From Piscinibacter sp. (lineage in GTDB: Bacteria > Pseudomonadota > Gammaproteobacteria > Burkholderiales > Burkholderiaceae_C): a stretch of DNA of 59,099 nt. Shown here one piece after another: positions 1 to 7,282 of this stretch. The position numbers and the translations under genes were made by a program. Under the pieces are notes generated by a model, which saw only the letters and a program-made list of their open reading frames with translations, did not search any database and was not told the DNA's origin. Numbering within the stretch: position 1 is the stretch's first letter; each line of letters starts with the position of its first letter. The stretch covers positions 1 to 59,099 of the forward strand of contig JAGOAS010000025.1 of NCBI GenBank assembly GCA_017983795.1, read 5' to 3'.

Positions 1-201
1 ACGGACGCCGCTCAGTTCCTCATCGACGCTGGAAGGCGGGGTGGGAGAGTTCTCATTCCGTCGGTCCGTCTTGGCGGCCGATGCCCCCAAGGGCGTCTCT
101 CCACCCCAGCGTCTCGAACCATACAAGACCCCCAAGCTCACTTCGTTCGCTGCCCCCCGAGGGGGCGCTCAGTGGCTTCGGAACGGCCGGGCGCCACTGA
201 G
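1..201. other. Intergenic stretch with two inverted repeats
   Basis: I see no convincing gene here. A near-perfect inverted repeat pairs 38-49 (GGGGTGGGAGAG) with 97-107 (CTCTCCACCCC). A second palindromic block, GCCCCCCGAGGGGGC at 152-166, is followed by a 9-bp inverted repeat, CTCAGTGGC at 168-176 and GCCACTGAG at 193-201, that ends directly before the sixA start codon. The block recurs at 5414-5428 with a similar downstream sequence, so it is a dispersed repeat of this genome. The open frame across 41-568 is a shadow of sixA. Confidence 0.5.
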
Positions 202-660
202 ATGGACCTCATCCTCTGGCGCCACGCCGAAGCGGTCGAGCGCGAGGGGCTGGCCGATCTCGAGCGCATGCTCACCAGCAAGGGCGAGCGCCAGGCCGCG
301 CGCATGGCCGACTGGCTCAACCAGCGCATCGCGCATTCGACGCGCGTGCTCGTCAGCCCGGCGCTGCGCTGCCAGCAGACCGCCAAGGCGCTGGGCCGCA
401 AGTTCCGCACCGTCGAAGCCATCGCGCCCGACGCCGGGCCGGCCGCGGTGCTGGCCGCGGCGCGCTGGCCCGAATCCAGCGAGCCGGTGCTGGTGGTGGG
501 GCACCAGCCCACGCTGGGTCTCGTCGCCTCGCTGCTGCTGGCGGGCACGGCGCAGCCCTGGTCGGTGAAGAAGGGTGCGGTCTGGTGGCTGCGCGGCCGC
601 GACCGCGAAGGCAACGCGCCGGTGGCGCTGCACGCGGTGATGGGGCCGGACGGGCTCTGA
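202..660 (+). CDS. sixA: Phosphohistidine phosphatase SixA-like
   Basis: This 152-residue protein is a histidine phosphatase of the SixA branch, expected to remove phosphate from phosphohistidine in signalling or phosphotransfer proteins of the cytoplasm. The sequence opens with MDLILWRHAEA, which carries the RHxxA signature with the catalytic histidine. SPALRCQQTA and the VGHQP motif, with the second active-site histidine, follow, and the length fits the family. The ATG at 202 is chosen because SixA proteins begin a few residues before the RH motif; an in-frame GTG at 172 would add ten residues read from a repeat. It converges on ppx with an 10-base gap, a pairing common in Burkholderiales and consistent with phosphate metabolism. 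No obvious ribosome binding site is visible, because the repeat runs up to the start codon. Confidence 0.85.
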   Translation: MDLILWRHAEAVEREGLADLERMLTSKGERQAARMADWLNQRIAHSTRVLVSPALRCQQTAKALGRKFRTVEAIAPDAGPAAVLAAARWPESSEPVLVVGHQPTLGLVASLLLAGTAQPWSVKKGAVWWLRGRDREGNAPVALHAVMGPDGL

Positions 661-670
661 GCGCCCGGCC

Positions 671-2200
671 TCAGTCGCGCAGCGCCAGCCTCAGCACCCC
701 GCCACGCGCCCAGGCCTGCACCTCCTCCTGCAGAAGGTAGAGCGTGCGCGGGTGCGCGACGAGCCAGTCTGAGGCGAACGAGAGCTGGGCCTGGTTGCCG
801 TTGCGCTGCAGCGCGAGCGCCTCGCTGCGCACGTCGGCGCGCGCATGGCACTTGATGATCGCCAGCCGCAGGCACAGCACCTGCCAGGCGAAAGCCTCCT
901 GCGTCAGGCCGGTCTCGACCTTGCGCAGCCCGCCGCGCTGGCCCAGCACCAGCTCGGCGACGCGGCGCTGCTGGCTCTGCGAGAAGCCCGGCGCGTCGAC
1001 GTGCGCGAGCAGGTAGGCGCTGTGGCGGTGGTGGTCGTGGTGCGAGACCATCATGCCCATCTCGTGCAGCGCGCAGGCCCACAGCAACTCGCGGCGCGCC
1101 TCGCGGCCGGCGCGCGGCTGCACCTGCGCGTAGAGCGATTCGGCGACGCGCGAGACGCGCTGCGCCTGCTGCACGTCGACCATGAAGCGCCGCTGCAGCT
1201 CGCGCACCGTGGCGTCGCGCAGGTCGTGGCCGTCCTGCGGCAGCGCGGTGGCGTGCAAGCGCTCGTCGAGGTCGAAGACCACGCCCTGGCGCAGCGCGCC
1301 GCGCGCCGGCTGCAGCGACTCGATGCCGAAGTGCGCCGCCAGCGTGTAGAGGATGGCGATGCCGCCGGCGATCACGGCGCGGCGGTCTTCCTTCAGCCCC
1401 GGCAGGGCTAGCCGGTCGATGCGGCCGCACTCGATGCAGCGCCCGATCAGCCAGCGCAACCCGGCCGGCGTGATGCGGCCGTCGGTGATGCCGCTAGCGG
1501 CGAGCAGCTGCGACACCGCGCCCACCGTGCCCGAGGCGCCGAGCGCTTCGCGCCAGTGCCCCGGCGCGAAGGGCTCGAGCGCTTCCTCCAGCTCGGCGCC
1601 GGCGGCCACCTGCGCGGCGCGGAAGGCCTCGGCGCCGAGCCGGCCGTCGCCGAAGAAGCGCATCGACAGGCTCACGCTGCCGACCTGGAAGCTCTCCGCG
1701 TGCAGCGCCTTGCGGCCGTGGCCGAGGATCATCTCGGTGGAGCGCCCGCCGATGTCGACCACGAGGCGCGGCGCGTGCGAGGGCTGCAGGCGCGCCACGC
1801 CGGCGTAGATGAGGCGTGCCTCCTCGCGGCCGGAGATCACCTCGATGGGGTGGCCGAGCACGGTCTGCGCGCGCACCAGGAAGGCATCGCGATTGCGCGC
1901 CTCGCGCAAGGTCTGCGTGGCCACGGCGCGCACCTGCTGCGGCGCGAAGCCCTGCAGCCGCTGCGCGAAGCGCGCCAGGCAGGCCAGGCCGCGCGTCGTG
2001 GCTTCTTCTGTGAGCAGGCCGTTGGCGTCGAGGCCGCCGCCCAGGCGCACGGTTTCCTTCAGGTAGTCGACGCGGCGGTAGCGGCCCTGGTCGAGCTGGG
2101 CGATCTCGAGGCGGAAGCTGTTCGAGCCCATGTCGATCGCGGCGAGCTGGCCGGGCCAGCGGGTGTCATCGTCGTGCGGCAACGGACTCGGCTTGTTCAT
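671..2200 (-). CDS. ppx: Exopolyphosphatase (Ppx/GppA family)
   Basis: The 509-residue protein should hydrolyse terminal phosphates from inorganic polyphosphate, or the related pppGpp gamma phosphate, in the cytoplasm. The N-terminal half has the ASKHA fold signatures: a first phosphate loop AAIDMGSNSFRLE near residues 20-32 and a second loop VVDIGGRSTEM. The C-terminal half resembles the HD-like domain of Ppx, with a histidine-rich stretch, ALHEMGMMVSHHDHHRH. The length matches the long Ppx form. The start MNKPSPLP is preferred over a much longer upstream reading that would run through the divergent hydrolase gene. It lies tail to tail with sixA and back to back with the dienelactone hydrolase gene, sharing a short 39-base promoter region. 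GppA activity is a possible alternative and cannot be separated by sequence reading alone. Confidence 0.9.
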   Translation of the reverse strand: MNKPSPLPHDDDTRWPGQLAAIDMGSNSFRLEIAQLDQGRYRRVDYLKETVRLGGGLDANGLLTEEATTRGLACLARFAQRLQGFAPQQVRAVATQTLREARNRDAFLVRAQTVLGHPIEVISGREEARLIYAGVARLQPSHAPRLVVDIGGRSTEMILGHGRKALHAESFQVGSVSLSMRFFGDGRLGAEAFRAAQVAAGAELEEALEPFAPGHWREALGASGTVGAVSQLLAASGITDGRITPAGLRWLIGRCIECGRIDRLALPGLKEDRRAVIAGGIAILYTLAAHFGIESLQPARGALRQGVVFDLDERLHATALPQDGHDLRDATVRELQRRFMVDVQQAQRVSRVAESLYAQVQPRAGREARRELLWACALHEMGMMVSHHDHHRHSAYLLAHVDAPGFSQSQQRRVAELVLGQRGGLRKVETGLTQEAFAWQVLCLRLAIIKCHARADVRSEALALQRNGNQAQLSFASDWLVAHPRTLYLLQEEVQAWARGGVLRLALRD

Positions 2201-2239
2201 GCGACGATTGTCGCCCGCTCCACTATGAGGACAGCCCCC

Positions 2240-3103
2240 ATGCTTCAGCAGGAACTCGACAGCCTCCTTCCGTCGCGCGATCTGTCGCGGCGCGGTTTCG
2301 TCAAGACCGCGGTGGGCAGCGGCTTCGCCGCGGCCGTGCTGCCGGTGACGGCCCAGACCATCAAGACCGACAGCGAAGGCCTGACGGTGGGCGAGGTGAC
2401 GATTCCGGTGGGCGACTTCAAGATGCCCGCCTACAGCGCCCGGCCGGCCGGCAAGACGGGGCTGCCGGTGATCCTGGTGGTCTCCGAGATCTTCGGCGTG
2501 CACGAGCACATCGCCGACATCGCGCGCCGCTTCGCCAAGCTCGGCTACCTGGCGATCGCGCCCGAGCTGTTCGTGCGCCAGGGCGATGCGCAGTCCTACG
2601 GCGAGATCGCCAAGCTGGTGTCGGAGGTGATCGCCAAGACGCCCGACGCGCAGGTGATGGGCGACCTCGATGCGAGTGTCGCCTGGGCCAAGGCCAACGG
2701 CGGCGACGTCTCGCGCCTGGGCATCACCGGCTTCTGCTGGGGCGGCCGCACCACGTGGATGTACAGCGCGCACAACCCGGCGGTGAAAGCGGCGGTGGCC
2801 TGGTACGGCCCGGTGGCGCGCAGCTACTTCGCGGGCGACAAGCCGGCGCTGGACGTGGCCGCGAGCATCAAGACGCCGGTGCTGGGCCTGTACGGCGCGG
2901 CCGACGAGGGCATCCCGCGCGACACGCTTGACAAGATGATGGCGGCGCTGAAGGCGGCGGGCAACAGCAAGTCGGAACTGGTGGTCTACCCCGACACGCC
3001 GCACGCCTTCCACGCCGACTACCGGCCGAGCTACCGCAAGGGGCCGGCCGAGGATGGCTGGAAGCGCGCCACGGCCTGGTTCAAGACCCACGGCGTGGGC
3101 TGA
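2240..3103 (+). CDS. Dienelactone hydrolase family protein with Tat signal
   Basis: This 287-residue alpha/beta hydrolase belongs to the dienelactone hydrolase family (carboxymethylenebutenolidase-like). The N-terminus contains SRRGFVKTAVGSGFAAAVLP, a twin-arginine signal, so the enzyme is probably exported folded to the periplasm. The nucleophile elbow GFCWGGR holds the expected catalytic cysteine. The catalytic histidine is likely in DTPHAFHADYRP and the acid in GAADEG. An in-frame ATG lies 15 bases upstream at 2225, but GAGGA at 2227-2231 sits eight bases before the ATG at 2240, which decides the start. The physiological substrate cannot be told; chlorocatechol clusters are not present, so this is more likely a general esterase or lactonase. 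Divergent from ppx and convergent with the universal stress gene. Confidence 0.85.
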   Translation: MLQQELDSLLPSRDLSRRGFVKTAVGSGFAAAVLPVTAQTIKTDSEGLTVGEVTIPVGDFKMPAYSARPAGKTGLPVILVVSEIFGVHEHIADIARRFAKLGYLAIAPELFVRQGDAQSYGEIAKLVSEVIAKTPDAQVMGDLDASVAWAKANGGDVSRLGITGFCWGGRTTWMYSAHNPAVKAAVAWYGPVARSYFAGDKPALDVAASIKTPVLGLYGAADEGIPRDTLDKMMAALKAAGNSKSELVVYPDTPHAFHADYRPSYRKGPAEDGWKRATAWFKTHGVG

Positions 3104-3124
3104 GCCACGCCGCGGCCGCTGCGA

Positions 3125-3559
3125 TCAGCGGACGACGAGCACCGCCACCGTCGAGTGCGTCAGCACCTTCTGCGTCTCGCTGCCCAGCAGCAGGGCGCTG
3201 ACGCCGCGGCGGCCGTGCGAGGCCATCACCACCAGGTCGCACTCGTTGCGCTTGGCGTGGTCGATGATGGCTTCCCAGGGGTGCAGCGCCTCGACGCTGT
3301 GCGCCTGGCAGGCCACGCCGGCGGCCTTGGCGGCGTCGGTCACCAGCGCGAGGCGCTTGGCGGCGATGCGCTCCTGCGCGTCGAAGAACTCCTGCGGCGG
3401 CGTCGGCTGCATCTCCGAGATCGCGCTGTAGGGGAACGGCTCCTTCACGCTGATGGCGTAGAGCGTCGCACCGACCGACTTGGCCAGCCCGATGGCCTTG
3501 TCGACGGCCTTGCCGGTGATGTCCGAACCGTCGGTGGGAACGAGGATGCGCTTGAACAT
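3125..3559 (-). CDS. Universal stress protein, UspA family
   Basis: A single-domain universal stress protein of 144 residues. It starts MFKRILVPTDGSD, the usual first beta strand and loop, and ends with the ATP-binding signature G-x2-G-x9-G-S inside SHGRRGVSALLLGSETQKVL, so it belongs to the nucleotide-binding branch. It probably acts as a cytoplasmic dimer in stress or energy-limitation responses. A strong AGGAG ribosome binding site precedes the ATG by eight bases. Two dyads lie just upstream: TGATC-N6-GATCA at 3581-3596 and the perfect palindrome TGTCGATCGACA at 3598-3609, which may be operators. The gene is monocistronic as far as can be seen, with sseA upstream in the same direction but 74 bases away. 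Confidence 0.9.
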   Translation of the reverse strand: MFKRILVPTDGSDITGKAVDKAIGLAKSVGATLYAISVKEPFPYSAISEMQPTPPQEFFDAQERIAAKRLALVTDAAKAAGVACQAHSVEALHPWEAIIDHAKRNECDLVVMASHGRRGVSALLLGSETQKVLTHSTVAVLVVR

Positions 3560-3580
3560 GGCGTCTTCTCCTGTCGTGTG

Positions 3581-3609
3581 TGATCAAGTGAGATCAGTGT
3601 CGATCGACA
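3581..3609. promoter_or_regulatory. Two adjacent dyads upstream of the universal stress gene
   Basis: TGATC-N6-GATCA (3581-3596) and TGTCGATCGACA (3598-3609) lie 22 to 50 bases before the universal stress protein start codon. The spacing between half-sites in the first dyad is too wide for an FNR box, and neither fits a CRP site. They may bind an unknown regulator or overlap the promoter. Purely sequence-based and weak. Confidence 0.3.
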
Positions 3610-3633
3610 GGGTAGGCGCGCGCTTGAGGGCGG

Positions 3634-4485
3634 TCAACCGGTAGCGATCGGGCGCGCCGGGTCGGACGACCACTCGCTCCACGAGCCGGGATAGAGGCGC
3701 GAGCCGGCGAGGCCGGCGTGCTCCATCGCCAGCAGGTTGTGGCAGGCCGTGACGCCCGAGCCGCACTGGTGCACCGTCTGCGCTGCCGCGTCGCGGCCGA
3801 GCAGGGCTTCGAACTCGGCGCGCAGCACGGCAGCGCTCTTGAAGCGGCCGTCGGCACCGAGGTTGTCCTTGAAGAAGCGGTTGAGCGCGCCGGGAATGTG
3901 GCCGGCCTTCGGATCGAGCGGTTCGACCTCGCCGCGGAAGCGTTCGCCGGGGCGTGCGTCGACGAGGGGCACCCGGCCGAGCTGGGCGAGCAACGCGTCG
4001 GCGCTCAGCGTGCCGACCAGCGGCGCGCGCTCGGGGTAGGGCGCCGTCGCATGCGCCGCGGGCTCGTTGTCGTCGACAGCGCCGCCGGCGGTGCGCCAGG
4101 CCGCGAAGCCGCCGTCGAGCACCGCCACCGCCTCGTGGCCCATCCAGCGCAGCATCCACCACAGCCGCGAGGCATAGGGGCCGCCCTGGCGATCGAGCGC
4201 GACCACCTGCGTGGCCGGCGTGATGCCGAGCCGGCCCAGCGTGGCGGCGAAGGCGGCGCGCTCGGGCAGCGGGTGGCGGCCGTTGCGGCCGGTCTTGGTG
4301 CCGGAGAGATCGCGGTCGAGGTGCAGGTAGAACGAGCCGGCCAGGTGCACCGCGCGCCAGGCGTATTCGCCGTCGTCGGTGTCGGCGAGGTCGAAGCCGC
4401 AGTCGACGATCACGGGCGCAGGCCCGGCCGCGAGCAACTCGCGCAGTTCAGCGGCGCTGATCAGCGTGGTGAAGACGTGGGACAT
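3634..4485 (-). CDS. sseA: 3-mercaptopyruvate/thiosulfate sulfurtransferase
   Basis: A 283-residue two-domain rhodanese. The N-terminal inactive rhodanese domain spans roughly residues 5-135 and the catalytic one roughly 155-280. The active-site loop reads HQCGSGVTACHN with the sulfur-carrying cysteine at 241; the CGSGVTA form is that of 3-mercaptopyruvate sulfurtransferases rather than of thiosulfate-preferring rhodaneses. It would move sulfane sulfur from 3-mercaptopyruvate to cyanide, thiols or protein acceptors in the cytoplasm. The stop codon of the upstream EamA transporter gene lies only four bases before the ATG, so the two are probably co-transcribed, transporter first. Substrate preference is inferred from the loop only. 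Confidence 0.88.
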   Translation of the reverse strand: MSHVFTTLISAAELRELLAAGPAPVIVDCGFDLADTDDGEYAWRAVHLAGSFYLHLDRDLSGTKTGRNGRHPLPERAAFAATLGRLGITPATQVVALDRQGGPYASRLWWMLRWMGHEAVAVLDGGFAAWRTAGGAVDDNEPAAHATAPYPERAPLVGTLSADALLAQLGRVPLVDARPGERFRGEVEPLDPKAGHIPGALNRFFKDNLGADGRFKSAAVLRAEFEALLGRDAAAQTVHQCGSGVTACHNLLAMEHAGLAGSRLYPGSWSEWSSDPARPIATG

Positions 4486-4489
4486 GGGT

Positions 4490-5383
4490 TCAGCTCTCCA
4501 GGGTCGATTGGCGGGCGTCGGGCGGTGCGGTCTGGCTGCGCAGCAGCGAGGCGCCCAGCCCCGCGCCGACGATCAGCCCCATGCCGGCCAGCGCCATCCA
4601 GGTGATGCGATCGCCGAACAGCAGCACGCCGTAGAGGAAGGCGAAGGCGATGCCCAGGTACTGCAGGCTCGCCACCACCAGCGTGCGGCCGGTACCGTAG
4701 GCACGCGTCATCAGCAGTTGCGCGATGCTCGCCAGCAGGCCCACGGCCAGCAGGTAGGCCGGGCCTTCGAGCGTGCGGTGCGGCGTGATGCCGGTCCACA
4801 GCATGCTCAGCGCGCCTGCGGCCACGCCGCCCAGCGAGAAGTAGAAGACTATGCGGTATTCGGGCTCGCCGGCGCGGCCGAGCGCCGTGACCTGCAGGTA
4901 GGCGGTGGCCGACAGCATGCCCGAGAGCAGGCCGACCAGGCCGTGCCAGAGCTGGTCGTGCTCGATGGTGGGGCGCAGGATCAGCGCCACGCCGGCGAAG
5001 CCCGCCAGGATGGTGGCAATCAGGCGGCCGTCGACACGCTGGCCGCCGAGCATGATCGCGCCGCCGACGAGGAACAGCGCCATCCACACCGAGGACATGT
5101 AGTTGAGCGTCATCGCCGTGGCCAGCGGCAGGTTGCCGATGGCGTAGAACCACAGGCACAGCGCCGTGACGCCCGAGATGCTGCGCCAGAAGTGCATCGC
5201 CGGCACCGCGGTGCGCAGCGTGCCGCCCTGCCAGCGCGCCACCGCGCTCATCATCGCCAGCCCGACCAGGCCGCGGTAGAAGACGATCTCGCCGGTGGCG
5301 TAATGGGCGGAGGCGAGCTTGACGCAGACGCCCATGGTCGCGAACAGCAGCGACGCGAGGACCATGAGCCAGGGTGCACTCAT
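4490..5383 (-). CDS. DMT-superfamily transporter, EamA domains
   Basis: An integral membrane protein of 297 residues with about ten hydrophobic segments arranged as two EamA repeats, the drug/metabolite transporter layout. The first segment is PWLMVLASLLFATMGVCVKL and the last is near LAGMGLIVGAGLGASLL. Members export amino acids, metabolites or drugs across the inner membrane; the substrate cannot be predicted. The start ATG is preceded by a short intergenic repeat, and the gene runs directly into sseA with a four-base gap. That might link it to sulfur compounds, but this is only context. A second, unrelated-position EamA gene occurs at 22067-23002. Confidence 0.85.
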   Translation of the reverse strand: MSAPWLMVLASLLFATMGVCVKLASAHYATGEIVFYRGLVGLAMMSAVARWQGGTLRTAVPAMHFWRSISGVTALCLWFYAIGNLPLATAMTLNYMSSVWMALFLVGGAIMLGGQRVDGRLIATILAGFAGVALILRPTIEHDQLWHGLVGLLSGMLSATAYLQVTALGRAGEPEYRIVFYFSLGGVAAGALSMLWTGITPHRTLEGPAYLLAVGLLASIAQLLMTRAYGTGRTLVVASLQYLGIAFAFLYGVLLFGDRITWMALAGMGLIVGAGLGASLLRSQTAPPDARQSTLES

Positions 5384-5398
5384 GTCTGCCCCCGGCCG

Positions 5399-5474
5399 GC
5401 GGGTACACCGGCCGCCCCCCGAGGGGGCCGCGGGCCGGCTTGGGAGCGGCCCGGCGCTCGTCCCGCGCGCCGCT
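5399..5474. repeat. CCCCCGAGGGGG-type intergenic repeat
   Basis: The block GCCCCCCGAGGGGGC at 5414-5428 is followed by GGCTTGGGAGCGGCCCGGCGC-like sequence. It matches the block at 152-196 in order and spacing. Such palindromic blocks are known to me as frequent intergenic repeats in Comamonadaceae and relatives. It lies between the Rieske oxygenase stop and the EamA gene start, and could act as a hairpin terminator for the oxygenase gene, though no T-run follows. Confidence 0.6.
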
Positions 5475-6599
5475 TCAACGGTCGCCCAATCTGTCGCCCA
5501 TCACCCCCCGATACCACTCGTGGAAGTGCTGCATGCCGTCTTCCATCGGGCTCTGGTAGGGCCCGACCTCGTCGTCGCCGCGTTCCATCAGGGCGCGGCG
5601 ACCGGCGTCCATGCGCTCACCGATCTCGTCGTCTTCCTTGCAGGTCTCCCAGTAGGCGGCCTGCTCGGCTTCGACGAACTCGCGCTCGAAGGCGGCGATC
5701 TCCTCGGGGTAGTAGAACTCGACCATGTTGAGGGTCTTGTCCGGGCCCTTGGGGAACAGCGTGGAGACCACCAGCACGTGCGGGTACCACTCGACCATGG
5801 TGGTCGGGTAGTAGGTCAGCCAGATCGCGCCGTGGCGCGGCGCCTGGCCGTCGCGGTAGGCGAGCAGCGCCTTCTGCCACTCGCGGTAGGCCGGCGAGCC
5901 GGCCTTGGCGGCCAGCGCCTGGTTGGGGCCGACGGTCTGCACCGAGTGGTGCGCGCCGAACTCCCAGCGCAGATCCTCGCAGGTGACGAAGCCGCCCAGC
6001 CCGGGGTGGAAGGGTGCGACGTGGTAATCCTCGAGGTAGACCTCGATGAAGGTCTTCCAGTTGTACTGGCACTCGTGCAGGTGCACGCTGTCGAACACGT
6101 AGCCGCTGAAATCGAGGTCGGCCTTGGGGCCGAGCTGCGCCAGGTCGGCATTGACATCGCGGCCGCGCGCCTCGAACAGCAGCCCGTTCCAGTTCTGCAC
6201 CGGGTAGTTGCGCAGGTTCAGGCAGGGGTCGTCGGCGAAGTGCGGCGCGCCCAGCAGCTTGCCGCCGGTGTCGTAGGTCCAGCGGTGCAGCGGGCAGACG
6301 ATGTTGCTGCCGGTGTGGCCGCGGCCGCGCAGCATCACCGCCTGGCGATGCCGGCAGACGTTCGAGATCAGCTCGATGCCCTTGGCCGTGCGCACCAGCG
6401 CGCGGCCTTCGCCTTCCTGCGGCAGGGCGTGGTAGTCGCCGACCTCGGGCACGGTCAGCTCGTGCCCCAGGTAGCGCGGGCCGGACTCGAAGATCAGCTC
6501 CAGCTCGTGCCGGTACAGATCGGCGTCGAAATAGGTGGAGACGGAAAGCTGCGAGCGGCTGCGCCGCAGCGCCTCGATCGGGACGCTCAGGTCGGACAT
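5475..6599 (-). CDS. Rieske-type aromatic ring-hydroxylating oxygenase, large subunit
   Basis: A 374-residue Rieske non-heme iron oxygenase alpha subunit. The [2Fe-2S] Rieske motif is complete: C82-x-H84, 17 residues, C102-x2-H105. The catalytic iron site follows in EVYLEDYHVAPFHPG, with H193 and H198 as ligands. Together with a partner reductase such proteins insert oxygen into aromatic or other substrates, or demethylate quaternary amines. No ferredoxin, reductase or small subunit gene is adjacent, so the electron donor must be encoded elsewhere. The start MSDLSVPIEALRR at 6599 is preferred over an in-frame ATG 39 bases upstream, because family members start close to this point. The gene is alone, flanked by a repeat on each side. 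Many Burkholderiales carry this orphan Rieske gene; its substrate is unknown to me. Confidence 0.85.
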   Translation of the reverse strand: MSDLSVPIEALRRSRSQLSVSTYFDADLYRHELELIFESGPRYLGHELTVPEVGDYHALPQEGEGRALVRTAKGIELISNVCRHRQAVMLRGRGHTGSNIVCPLHRWTYDTGGKLLGAPHFADDPCLNLRNYPVQNWNGLLFEARGRDVNADLAQLGPKADLDFSGYVFDSVHLHECQYNWKTFIEVYLEDYHVAPFHPGLGGFVTCEDLRWEFGAHHSVQTVGPNQALAAKAGSPAYREWQKALLAYRDGQAPRHGAIWLTYYPTTMVEWYPHVLVVSTLFPKGPDKTLNMVEFYYPEEIAAFEREFVEAEQAAYWETCKEDDEIGERMDAGRRALMERGDDEVGPYQSPMEDGMQHFHEWYRGVMGDRLGDR

Positions 6600-6714
6600 G
6601 ATCCCCAGGATCTCCAAAAACCGATGTCGAACCGCCACCCCGGCGCACCGGGCGTGGACCTTCGTGCCGCCGGGCTTCGGCGGGGCCGCGGATTGTACCC
6701 AGGGGGTGTGTCGA

Positions 6715-6982
6715 GGGGCCTGTTCACACTACGGATACCAGTGCGAACGGGCCTGGCAGGGCGCAGGGCAAGGCGCACGACGACGCCAAGCCTGGACGGC
6801 TTGGCTAGGAGCGCAACGCCGCCATGCGCCCTGCCAAGCCCGTTCCCTTCGGGTTGCCACGACAAAGCCCGCGCGCGGCGTTGCAAACCTTGCCCAGGCG
6901 TCCAGCCTGGGCCGCGGTCCGCGCCTTGCTCGCGGGCTTTGTCGTGGCAACGCATCTGGCATCCGTAATGTGAACAGGCCCC
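6715..6982. repeat. 268-bp palindromic (MITE-like, cloverleaf) element
   Basis: The ends are 27-bp inverted repeats (6715-6741 and 6956-6982, 25 of 27 matching, beginning GGGGCCTGTTCACA). Inside are two long hairpin arms. Arm 1 has a 23-bp outer stem (6745-6767 with 6823-6845) and an 8-bp inner stem GCCAAGCC/GGCTTGGC around TGGAC. Arm 2 has a perfect 21-bp outer stem (6853-6873 with 6931-6951) and an 8-bp inner stem GCCCAGGC/GCCTGGGC. The cores of the two arms (6768-6823 and 6874-6929) are diverged inverted copies, about 75 percent alike, but their outer stems are unrelated. It has no coding capacity. This looks like a non-autonomous mobile or structural element. Confidence 0.75.
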
Positions 6983-7008
6983 CGCAAAGCCGCACCGCCC
7001 ATGCTGAC

Positions 7009-7014
7009 TACAAT
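7009..7014 (+). promoter_or_regulatory. Putative -10 box of the xseB operon
   Basis: TACAAT matches five of six bases of the sigma-70 -10 consensus and lies 20 bases before the xseB start. No good -35 box is visible, because the upstream DNA is the right end of the palindromic element. The placement means that insertion of the element could have affected expression of xseB, ispA and dxs. Confidence 0.35.
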
Positions 7015-7033
7015 CGCGGACTCAGGATTGCGC

Positions 7034-7282
7034 ATGGCAAAAGGCTCGACATCTCCCGCCGCCACCACCGCCGCCCCGCCGGCCAGCTACGAGGACGCCC
7101 TGCGCGAGCTCGAGCGCCTCGTCGCGGGCATGGAAGGCGGCCAGCTGCCGCTCGACCAGATGCTGGACAGCTACCGCCGCGGCGCTGAGCTGCTGGCCTT
7201 CTGCCGCGGCAAGCTCGAAGCCGTCGAGGCACAGGTCAAGCTGCTCGAGGACGGGCAGCTCAAGCCCTGGATCTCCGGATGA
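7034..7282 (+). CDS. xseB: Exodeoxyribonuclease VII small subunit
   Basis: An 82-residue small subunit of exonuclease VII, which with XseA degrades single-stranded DNA to oligonucleotides in the cytoplasm. The diagnostic stretch is [33 protein letters not shown], followed by a helix ending in LKPWISG. The two-helix size fits the family of about 80 residues. The start at 7034 (MAKGSTSP) is chosen because it gives the usual length; an in-frame ATG at 7001 would extend into the promoter. The stop overlaps the ispA start as ATGA, the classical xseB-ispA-dxs order of proteobacteria. Confidence 0.93.
   Translation: MAKGSTSPAATTAAPPASYEDALRELERLVAGMEGGQLPLDQMLDSYRRGAELLAFCRGKLEAVEAQVKLLEDGQLKPWISG

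Larger units (their letters stand above)
6600..7033. other. 434-base intergenic region holding a palindromic element
   Basis: No gene is supported here; frames across it are low-complexity translations of inverted repeats. It holds the cloverleaf-like element at 6715-6982 and the probable promoter of the xseB operon just right of it. The first 115 bases are leader or promoter sequence of the Rieske gene without a clear motif. Confidence 0.7.

Noticed and set aside
41-568. 175-residue frame overlapping sixA
   Set aside because: Out of frame with the clear RHxxA histidine phosphatase and rich in Arg, Ser and Ala, typical of a shadow.
2201-3091. N-terminal extension of ppx to 806 residues
   Set aside because: The extension reads through the divergent hydrolase gene and lacks family similarity; MNKPSPLP at 2200 gives the normal Ppx length.
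3581-3596. FNR or CRP site before the universal stress gene
   Set aside because: TGAT and ATCA half-sites are eight bases apart instead of four, and the CRP core TGTGA-N6-TCACA is not matched.
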